64,000 nt of DNA from Candidatus Thorarchaeota archaeon (GTDB lineage Archaea; Asgardarchaeota; Thorarchaeia; Thorarchaeales; Thorarchaeaceae), in NCBI GenBank assembly GCA_011365025.1, contig RDOF01000015.1:1-64000 (forward strand). Reading direction: 5' to 3'. A program made the translations under genes and the position numbers. Shown one piece after another: positions 25,027 to 31,258 of this stretch. The notes beneath the pieces are model-generated. The model worked only from the letters and a program-made list of their open reading frames with translations, was not told where the DNA came from and did not search any database. Position 1 is the stretch's first letter, and every line of letters begins with the position of its first letter.

Positions 25027-25995
25027 CTACGGTTTAATTGTTATTTGAAGGCTATTTGCGAGGTCTTTGTATCGATTTCTCACTGTGACCTCTGTTACGT
25101 TTGATGCCTCTGCAATTTCCCTCTGCGTCCGACGGTCATTGGTTATTATTCCTGCAATATAGAGTGCTGCAGCCGCTAGTCCACCAGGATCTTTGCCTGC
25201 AGTAATACCTCTCTCCCTAGCATCATTGATTATTCCCATCGCCGTCTGCACAGTTTTGCCATCCAATCCAAGGTCTGCGGATATCCTTGGCATCAGGTCG
25301 TTTGCAGAAGGAATTGGGACCTTGACATCGACATTGCGAAGAATCAATCGCACGCACTGACCAAGCTCCTTTCTGTTAACTCGGGCTTCCGTTACAATCT
25401 CATCGAGCTGCCTTGGTATTTTGTGGATTCTACATGACAAATAAATCGTAGCTGCAACCATTCCCTCTATGCTTCGGCCTCTGACCAGTCTCTTTGAGAG
25501 GGCTTTTCTGTAAATGAGTGCAGAGGTCTCCTTTGTTTCATGAGGAACTCCCAACTGCGAGGTAAGGCGGTCCATCTCACTCATGGCAATGCTGAGGTTT
25601 CTATGTTGAGAGCTATGAACAAGAGTTCGGATTTGCCATTTACGCATTCGATAGATGGCCGCTCGCGAACTTGCAGCAATTGCTCTACCATTTGCATCTC
25701 TGTCGCTCCATCCAATGGTTGTTGCAAGGCCTTTGTCAGCCATTGTAAGAGTTGCGGGTGATCCGGTACGAGCTCGAGCATCTCTCTCCTCAGAAGTAAA
25801 GGCTCTCCATTCTGGGCCATTATCAATGATTCTCTCGCTAATTACACATCCACATGATGTACAAATGCTCTCACCGCGGGACAAGTCCTCGTAGAACTCA
25901 TCGCCACCACAAATAGAACAGGCTTTCATGCCTCTCTTTCTTTCAGTCATGGAGCGAACTGGCTTTGCCATGGGTTTCACCTTGTCTTTCCCCAT
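25027..25995 (-). CDS. tfb: Transcription initiation factor IIB (TFB), copy 2
   Basis: A 322-aa TFB paralogue of the gene at 7963. It has the N-terminal zinc ribbon (CSICGG...CTSCG), the GPEWRAFTSEERDAR linker segment, KWQIRTLVHSSQHRN, and both cyclin repeats with the C-terminal recognition helix NVTEVTVRNRYKDLA. The N-terminal 25 residues are very basic, unlike copy 1. Paralogous TFBs often serve different promoter sets; which set this one serves cannot be read from sequence. Confidence 0.93.
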   Translation of the reverse strand: MGKDKVKPMAKPVRSMTERKRGMKACSICGGDEFYEDLSRGESICTSCGCVISERIIDNGPEWRAFTSEERDARARTGSPATLTMADKGLATTIGWSDRDANGRAIAASSRAAIYRMRKWQIRTLVHSSQHRNLSIAMSEMDRLTSQLGVPHETKETSALIYRKALSKRLVRGRSIEGMVAATIYLSCRIHKIPRQLDEIVTEARVNRKELGQCVRLILRNVDVKVPIPSANDLMPRISADLGLDGKTVQTAMGIINDARERGITAGKDPGGLAAAALYIAGIITNDRRTQREIAEASNVTEVTVRNRYKDLANSLQITIKP

Positions 25996-26082
25996 TGGGA
26001 TGTGGCCGACAATATAGTGGCTACCAATCAGTGGTTAAAACCGGCCCCCAATTAGGGAGTATTCCGAGGCGCTATTATTTCC

Positions 26083-26091
26083 GTATATAAG
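26083..26091 (+). promoter_or_regulatory. TATA box GTATATAAG before a structured non-coding stretch
   Basis: A clean archaeal TATA box in a 286-base gap. On the plus strand it would start transcription near 26115, where no protein gene begins but a strong hairpin lies downstream. It could also serve TFB copy 2 on the minus strand, leaving a leader of about 60 bases. Confidence 0.45.
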
Positions 26092-26173
26092 TCTAAGCAT
26101 CTATGAACTGGAAAGCGTCTGTTTCCGAACACCGACTTGCACGAAAGAATACTTCTCCTAAATAACCCTGGTA

Positions 26174-26245
26174 GGTGAACACTCAGGAGGTGTTGAATTA
26201 GGGCTGTGTGGGGTACAGCTATACTGGGACTCTTGAGTGTTCACC
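26174..26245 (+). ncRNA. Candidate structured non-coding RNA (16-bp stem)
   Basis: Bases 26174-26189 pair with 26230-26245 over 16 positions with a single G-T wobble (outer 12 bp GGTGAACACTCA/TGAGTGTTCACC are perfect). Inside, GCTGT at 26203-26207 pairs with ACAGC at 26215-26219 around a 7-base loop. A TATA box 90 bases upstream could drive it. It has no T-loop and does not fit a tRNA. Strand and ends are uncertain; an operator or mobile-element end is the alternative. Confidence 0.4.
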
Positions 26246-26280
26246 AGTGGTTGCCATGAGTAAGCATCAAAGTACCATGT

Positions 26281-26847
26281 TTATTCCAGGCAGTTCATTT
26301 CCCTGATTACTGCCTCTGGAATCACCCGGATATTGTCATAGTATATCTTCCCGGATTCCTCAATTGTGGTCTTAGATAGTGCAACCTTCAAGAGCCCGTT
26401 CTTCTTTCCTAGAAAGTAACCTGCTACATACTGAAGAGGTACTTGGGAATTATCTGCCTCTTCCTTTGTCATAGTGCAGCATTCTACTCCTGGGCTCTCA
26501 TAGGTGACTTCAATCACATCATGTGAATCGCAGGCGGGATGGCGATTAAGTAATTTTGTCGCTCCCTCAAGCTGGTGCTTTCCTGCAACTCTCTCCACCA
26601 GGGTTGCATCGTAGTGGAATGGGTCTCCTGGAAGCCTGTGAATTGATGGCACAAGATAGACGGTCTTGTCCTCAAGGGACTGGACAGCGTCCTTTCCTCC
26701 ATCGATGAACCGCTTCTCCTGGCTTTCTCCAACCATGTAGCGTATTTTCTCACGTTTGGCATCCATATGCTTCTCTTCGTCACCCTCTTTCACAGTGACC
26801 ATGGTGTCCTCAGACATTAAAATTGCAGTGAAAGGATTCTTCTCCAT
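26281..26847 (-). CDS. Hypothetical protein (188 aa)
   Basis: Not recognised. A soluble, acidic protein with a beta-rich pattern (NPFTAILMSEDTMVTV, KTVYLVPSIHRLPG, DVIEVTYESPGVECCTM). The ATG at 26847 has AAGGGTGAT upstream; GTG 26856 is an alternative. A good TATA element (CTTATAAAA on the plus strand, 26894-26902) lies upstream, and a perfect 14-bp palindrome covers the predicted transcription start, so the gene is probably regulated. Confidence 0.6.
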   Translation of the reverse strand: MEKNPFTAILMSEDTMVTVKEGDEEKHMDAKREKIRYMVGESQEKRFIDGGKDAVQSLEDKTVYLVPSIHRLPGDPFHYDATLVERVAGKHQLEGATKLLNRHPACDSHDVIEVTYESPGVECCTMTKEEADNSQVPLQYVAGYFLGKKNGLLKVALSKTTIEESGKIYYDNIRVIPEAVIREMNCLE

Positions 26848-26864
26848 TTCTATCACCCTTGAAA

Positions 26865-26878
26865 TTAACTATAGTTAA
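26865..26878. promoter_or_regulatory. 14-bp perfect palindrome, candidate operator
   Basis: TTAACTATAGTTAA is a perfect inverted repeat lying 18 bases before the gene at 26281-26847 and about 25 bases after its TATA element (26894-26902), that is, on the expected transcription start. A dimeric repressor bound there would block RNA polymerase. An AT-rich initiator arising by chance is the alternative. Confidence 0.4.
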
Positions 26879-26980
26879 TATTGTTCTCAGTATCTTATAA
26901 AATTAATGCAAGGGCCTTCGGTTGTGCCTCTGCCGAATCGTTAAAGAAACAAGTACATTTCATTTGAAGAAGGTGATTTA

Positions 26981-27565
26981 GTGATAGAGTACCTAGTAAT
27001 CATTCTGGGAGTTGCACTCTTTGGATTGCAGCACAGTGGCATTTCTGCCATGAAAGTGAAGAACAAGATTATTGACAAGTGGGGAAAGAAAGGGTACTCC
27101 CGAATTTTTACTTTAACAAGCATAGTAACACTGCTTGTCGCCTTTCTTGCCATGAATTTTCAAGATTGGCTCTATCCTCTATACGCCTTTGAAACGTATA
27201 GTCCCCTACAGCTTATCGCAGCTGTCACTTTGATAGTTATAGGTGTTGCATTGTCAATGCGTGCGTCAAGCGTTATATCGGTTAGTACTGTCGCAGATAT
27301 GAGGACAGACCGGATGCCAGAACTCATCACAGATGGTATCTATTCAAAAATACGTCATCCCTTGTATTTGGCAACAATCATTCTCCTCATCAGTCTCCCC
27401 CTGCTGTATCCCTTTCCTGAAGTTGCAGTCTTTTCAATTAGTCTCATGGTATACACAATGATTGGTGCATATTTCGAAGAGAAGAAACTCATCCTTCACT
27501 ATGGCGATGAATATCTGGAATACAAGAAGAATGCAGGATTTCTCCTCCCTCGATCAAGGCAGTGA
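26981..27565 (+). CDS. ICMT/NnrU-like membrane methyltransferase, copy 2
   Basis: A 194-aa membrane protein with about five spans and the C-terminal family signature ITDGIYSKIRHPLYL near residue 118, then EEKKLILHYGDEYLEYKK. The first 20 residues (LVIILGVALFGLQHSG) resemble NnrU-like members. Likely binds SAM for methylation of a lipid or isoprenylated thiol; the substrate is unknown. Starts with GTG after AAGGTGAT. Only the signature region is shared with the protein at 619. Confidence 0.72.
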   Translation: MIEYLVIILGVALFGLQHSGISAMKVKNKIIDKWGKKGYSRIFTLTSIVTLLVAFLAMNFQDWLYPLYAFETYSPLQLIAAVTLIVIGVALSMRASSVISVSTVADMRTDRMPELITDGIYSKIRHPLYLATIILLISLPLLYPFPEVAVFSISLMVYTMIGAYFEEKKLILHYGDEYLEYKKNAGFLLPRSRQ

Positions 27566-27582
27566 AAACTCAGCATTCGAGC

Positions 27583-28020
27583 CTAGACAGACATTTTCGA
27601 TAAGTGCCTGGCGCGCTTGACTGCAGCAGGAGACACCTGCAGAACTTTGCCCTTTTCGACCACGTAGTGAGCTGTTTCAATCTCTGGAGTGAAATGCTTC
27701 TTAATGTCTTCAATTACGAAATGCAGCTGTACGCAGTGAGGACTTCCATCAACGGTGAGAACACTAACCTCGGAGAGCTTTGAGTATCGGATGATGGAGG
27801 CAATTTTGAAGCCCGCCTGATTCATATGGGTTTCTTCCAAACAGATATGGAGAACAGCGGTGCCCTCATTCTTCGACTTGAACTCATTTACTATATTTGG
27901 AAAGCGGCTATTCATGCAGCTCCCAATCAAGAGAAGCTTACCTCTCTCTCTTAAGCGGGAATCCCCCACATTGATGCACATTAAGCGTTCCGACTCACTG
28001 CCACCAGGGGCGTTGCTCAT
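27583..28020 (-). CDS. Hypothetical protein with DGSPHC motif (145 aa)
   Basis: Function not recognised. The core looks like an alpha/beta domain: KLLLIGSCMNSRFP, a beta-hairpin, then VSVLTVDGSPHCVQLHFVIE and a helical end with EKGKVLQVSPAAVKRAR. The cysteines in GSC and SPHC could bind metal. Its ATG follows the stop of the aspartoacylase-like gene with one base between, so the two are translated together and may act in one pathway. Confidence 0.6.
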   Translation of the reverse strand: MSNAPGGSESERLMCINVGDSRLRERGKLLLIGSCMNSRFPNIVNEFKSKNEGTAVLHICLEETHMNQAGFKIASIIRYSKLSEVSVLTVDGSPHCVQLHFVIEDIKKHFTPEIETAHYVVEKGKVLQVSPAAVKRARHLSKMSV

Positions 28021-28021
28021 G

Positions 28022-28963
28022 CTACCACTTCCTTCTTGGCTGTGAGATTATGTCAATATCATCATCCATCGGTTTGGGGCGTTCAACCAGGGGTGCCGCA
28101 ATCCTCGAGATCATGTCACCTTCAAACACATAGACCATTTGGCTCATTGAAACAACAATACCATCATAGGGTGTAGTCACATCATCCTTGTCCTGAACGC
28201 TTCCAATCACGTCGCCGCTTCTGACTTCTTCACCTGGCCTGGCGCTGGGCACAAAGAAACCTTCCGAATCAACATTGACTTGTCTTGTTATTCCCGTGAA
28301 GGTGCTAGCCGCCTCAATTCCTTCGCCGGGCATCATATCTTTGATGAGCATGAAATTCAGAATTGCCTCTCGTACTTCTACTGCTGCTTGAGGTTCGACC
28401 CCATTTCTAACACCCCTCATTTGGACACATACGGCCGGTATTCCCTCATGGGCGGCTTCGGTAATCAACGAGCCTCGTTTTCCAGAGGACTGAGTTACTA
28501 GCGGAAGTGCAATTTGTGATGCAAGATTTCTCACGTGAATGTAGTCCCTATGGAGCGCTGTGACATGGCTCACACATGATTGCTCGCCGGTTTGGAGGTG
28601 GATTACATAGTCAGCTTGCACCACTCTCCTCCATATCTCCCAAGCTGTCCTTTCGGTCGCTGTACCGTGTTCGTTCCCTGGGAACACAGTATCTATGTTC
28701 TTTGAATCAAGTGGTGAAACCTTCATCCCTAGACGAAAAGCGAGAGGACTTGCCACAGGGAGTATTGTCACCGAACCGTCTATCCGTGATGCATCTCGCA
28801 TATGCTTCATTATCAAGTAGTTTGCATAGACATCCGTCGCTGACCATCCATTCATACCTGATACCAACAAGATATTGGGTCTATCTTCTCCAAAGGTGTA
28901 AAATCCCAATGTTGTTCCTGTTTTGGGGTCTATGTCTAGCGCTTCTACCGTGGCTTTTACCAT
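28022..28963 (-). CDS. Aspartoacylase/succinylglutamate desuccinylase-family protein, zinc ligands apparently lost
   Basis: About 313 aa with the overall layout of the AstE/AspA carboxypeptidase-like family: ILLVSGMNGWSATD at the first zinc motif, a helical block with SKNIDTVFPG, YVIHLQTGE, and a C-terminal beta domain (RPGEEVRSGDVIGSV, PYDGIVV). Active members have G-x-H-G-x-E and D-L-H at these places; here they read GMNGWS and HLQ, so all three zinc ligands seem replaced. The ATG at 28963 has AAGGTC upstream; a further start at 28990 is open. Confidence 0.7.
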   Translation of the reverse strand: MVKATVEALDIDPKTGTTLGFYTFGEDRPNILLVSGMNGWSATDVYANYLIMKHMRDASRIDGSVTILPVASPLAFRLGMKVSPLDSKNIDTVFPGNEHGTATERTAWEIWRRVVQADYVIHLQTGEQSCVSHVTALHRDYIHVRNLASQIALPLVTQSSGKRGSLITEAAHEGIPAVCVQMRGVRNGVEPQAAVEVREAILNFMLIKDMMPGEGIEAASTFTGITRQVNVDSEGFFVPSARPGEEVRSGDVIGSVQDKDDVTTPYDGIVVSMSQMVYVFEGDMISRIAAPLVERPKPMDDDIDIISQPRRKW

Positions 28964-29047
28964 GCCCAGACCTTCTGCTGAGTGATACAATGACTCAGTA
29001 TTATCGCAATATGAATAGGTGTAACACGCGCCGATACAAACACTGCA

Positions 29048-29665
29048 TCAAGGTTTTCTCGCTATGTATTCTAGTGTCACTATTCTGTAGTTATAGATAC
29101 GAAAGTCCCTGATTCTCTTCTCCTTCATCAATACTTCCAAGTCCTCGAAATACATGTCCGGCTCATTATCTTCGTAAAAGCTGTGGATTGTGACCTCACC
29201 ATGTTCTATTGACTCCCACTCGCTTGGACCCACCTCCTTTCCTTCGCCGTGTCCTTGATCCTCTATAGAGAGGAAATTCACGTAGAGAACCCCTCCTTTT
29301 CTGAGTACTCGCTTCATCTCCTTCATTGCCTTACCTGTTTCAGACTTGGTAAGATGAAAAATGGAATTCTGCGAGTAGATACAGGGGAATAGCTCATCTG
29401 TAAATTCAAGGGCTCTCATATCACCCATTCGAATATTGAGATCAACACCGTGTTTGCTTGAGAACTCCTGTGCTCTCTTCACTTGTGCTGCAGCAATATC
29501 TATTCCGTGCGTTTCATAGCCTAGCAAATGAAAGAGAGCGAGAGGTGGTCGAGATCCTCCAGCTCCGCAATCTAGAACTCTCTTTTCTGGCTTCTTATCG
29601 CTTTCAAGGGTTTCGATGAAGTGGAGAAACCTGTATGCATTGGGATTATACATGACGCGATACAT
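29048..29665 (-). CDS. Class I SAM-dependent methyltransferase
   Basis: A 205-aa Rossmann methyltransferase: motif I VLDCGAGGSRPPLALF, acidic residue in HGIDIAAAQVKRAQE, motif with IRMGDMRALEF, and the LRKGGVLYVNFLS strand after motif IV (YSQNSIFHL). The substrate is unknown. The short region before motif I (28 residues) suggests a small or partly eroded substrate-binding cap. Confidence 0.82.
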   Translation of the reverse strand: MYRVMYNPNAYRFLHFIETLESDKKPEKRVLDCGAGGSRPPLALFHLLGYETHGIDIAAAQVKRAQEFSSKHGVDLNIRMGDMRALEFTDELFPCIYSQNSIFHLTKSETGKAMKEMKRVLRKGGVLYVNFLSIEDQGHGEGKEVGPSEWESIEHGEVTIHSFYEDNEPDMYFEDLEVLMKEKRIRDFRIYNYRIVTLEYIARKP

Positions 29666-29803
29666 ATTGAAACCAGAGTAATGAGTTGGTTCTAAGAGTT
29701 GCCATCAGCGCCAACACAATTTTCTCTCCGCGAAATCAGCTATGTAGTGTTCTGTTAACTCGAATTTGGTGAAACTTGACGAGGGCACTGGCGAGAAAAG
29801 CAC

Positions 29804-30568
29804 CTATTGCCAATTGAAGAGATAGATATCAGAGTGAAACTCGCGTTCTGCAAACTTATCATATCTTCCCAATGCGTATCGGTTTCCGAGTTTCTTGTGC
29901 TTTCTATCAAGAATGCCGGAGTATGGCGCACATTTTTCAGGGTCGCCAATCCAGATTAGTGGGATTCCTGATTCAGAAATCGTCAATCCAGTCGAAGACA
30001 GCAAAGGTTCCCAAGACAACAACACGGCATTAGGCCTGAACCTATCAATGGCATCAAGGGCCTCACATTCGGCAATCCATTTTGGATACGGTATATCATG
30101 GGAGTCTCTCCTAGAATCCGTCGCAATCATTTCCGCCTTGATCTGCGGCTTTAGGAATCGAGTGAGGCTACCATCTCCTGCCATCACTTCGAGAAGAACA
30201 TGCTCCTTATGGAGCTTAGAATTAACAATTCGGGCCAGGTCCATGATGAATTCGCGGCTGAGTATTTGGAATACAAATCTCCCTGCTACGTTTCTTCCAT
30301 TGCAGTAACGTAGAACGTCGAACTCTCTTTCTATCTCCTCAAAGAGGCTTAAGACTTCGTCGTAGCCAAGGAGATTGTTGTGCACATCAACATATTCGAG
30401 ATTTTCTTTGCTCACCCATTTGAACGCCATAGAATCAGGCATTTTGGAGCACTTGTTCCTTTTCAGCTCTTTGCTTTCAATCTCCCTAGCAAAGGAAGTA
30501 GCGGTTTTCCATAAGGGGATACGCCAGTTTAGAGGATGCACAAACATTTTGTTTGAAGATGACAGCAA
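29804..30568 (-). CDS. SAM-methyltransferase-like protein of unknown role
   Basis: A 254-aa protein with an N-terminal helical region and a C-terminal half that resembles a degenerate methyltransferase: LLEVMAGDGSLTRFL at motif I and AEMIATDSRRD after it. Beyond this the pattern departs from known families (VLLSWEPLLS, IPLIWIGDPEKC). Internal ATGs at 30547 and about 30450 are possible starts. It lies in a run of minus-strand genes without clear operon partners. Confidence 0.55.
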   Translation of the reverse strand: MLSSSNKMFVHPLNWRIPLWKTATSFAREIESKELKRNKCSKMPDSMAFKWVSKENLEYVDVHNNLLGYDEVLSLFEEIEREFDVLRYCNGRNVAGRFVFQILSREFIMDLARIVNSKLHKEHVLLEVMAGDGSLTRFLKPQIKAEMIATDSRRDSHDIPYPKWIAECEALDAIDRFRPNAVLLSWEPLLSSTGLTISESGIPLIWIGDPEKCAPYSGILDRKHKKLGNRYALGRYDKFAEREFHSDIYLFNWQ

Positions 30569-30628
30569 AATGGGACGCGAGTATGATTCGAAAAAGAATC
30601 AGTTTTGAACCGATTGCCTCGACAATGC

Positions 30629-31072
30629 TCAATAATCTAGAACACCAGTGTGCATTATCAGCTTCCACTCATGGAGTCCAACTTTGGTATAGACCTTGCA
30701 CACTCTTCCTTTCCAATGGTCTTCATTGCCGTCAGAATCATGCCATAACGTGTCAATGTCAACTACCGCAAAGGCTCCATCACCCTCATTTGAGGTAACT
30801 ACTTTCTGCAGAGTCCTATGATTATAAACAAGTGTGTGCGTGTCGAAGTATTTCTGGTAGACTTCTCTCCAACGGTCGTAGTCGAATCTGCCAAGCTCAA
30901 GAACCCAGTCCATCGGATCGTGGGCCTGTGCATCCTTAGGCCATGGCCAGACCATGTCGGGGTGAAATATGGAGAGAAGTAAATCCACATTTTGAGTGTC
31001 CCAGGCCATGGTCTCCTTATCTACCATGTCTACAATTGCCATCTGCACTTTGTGAAATTTCATGGGAATCAT
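30629..31072 (-). CDS. NTF2-like/SnoaL-type protein
   Basis: About 147 aa with the cone-shaped NTF2 fold pattern: an N-terminal helix (MVDKETMAWDTQNVDLLLSIF), HPDMVWPWP, a helical segment with WREVYQKYF, and alternating strands (THTLVYNHRTLQKVV, AFAVVDIDTLWH, GRVCKVYTKV). Members are enzymes such as polyketide cyclases or only bind small ligands; no catalytic residue can be assigned. Confidence 0.7.
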   Translation of the reverse strand: MIPMKFHKVQMAIVDMVDKETMAWDTQNVDLLLSIFHPDMVWPWPKDAQAHDPMDWVLELGRFDYDRWREVYQKYFDTHTLVYNHRTLQKVVTSNEGDGAFAVVDIDTLWHDSDGNEDHWKGRVCKVYTKVGLHEWKLIMHTGVLDY

Positions 31073-31197
31073 CACACCGTATTGGTCAACAACTCTTGTC
31101 CAAAGCTCTAATAAGGTGCTTCCATCATCAGCAACAGTAGAGTGAGTCAGGATGGATTGCGTTCTCGTCTATTGACAGATGCTGCTTTTGCGTTTCC

Positions 31198-31203
31198 TTT
31201 ATA
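31198..31203 (+). promoter_or_regulatory. TATA-like TTTATA before leuS
   Basis: A TATA-like hexamer whose expected start point, near 31226, lies before the ATG at 31259 but after the ATG at 31211, which favours the downstream start for leuS. Confidence 0.3.
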
Positions 31204-31258
31204 GAGGACAATGATTTTGGCTCCTTTAATACTTCAAATGCAGTCGAGGCTACATGAT

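Noticed and set aside
26174..26245. Possible tRNA-Pro(GGG): 7-bp acceptor GGTGAAC/GTTCACC and a 5-bp arm with a 7-base loop containing GGG
   Set aside because: There is no T-arm or TTCRA loop, only 19 bases remain between the putative anticodon arm and the acceptor, and the acceptor pairing continues for 16 bp, which a tRNA cannot do.
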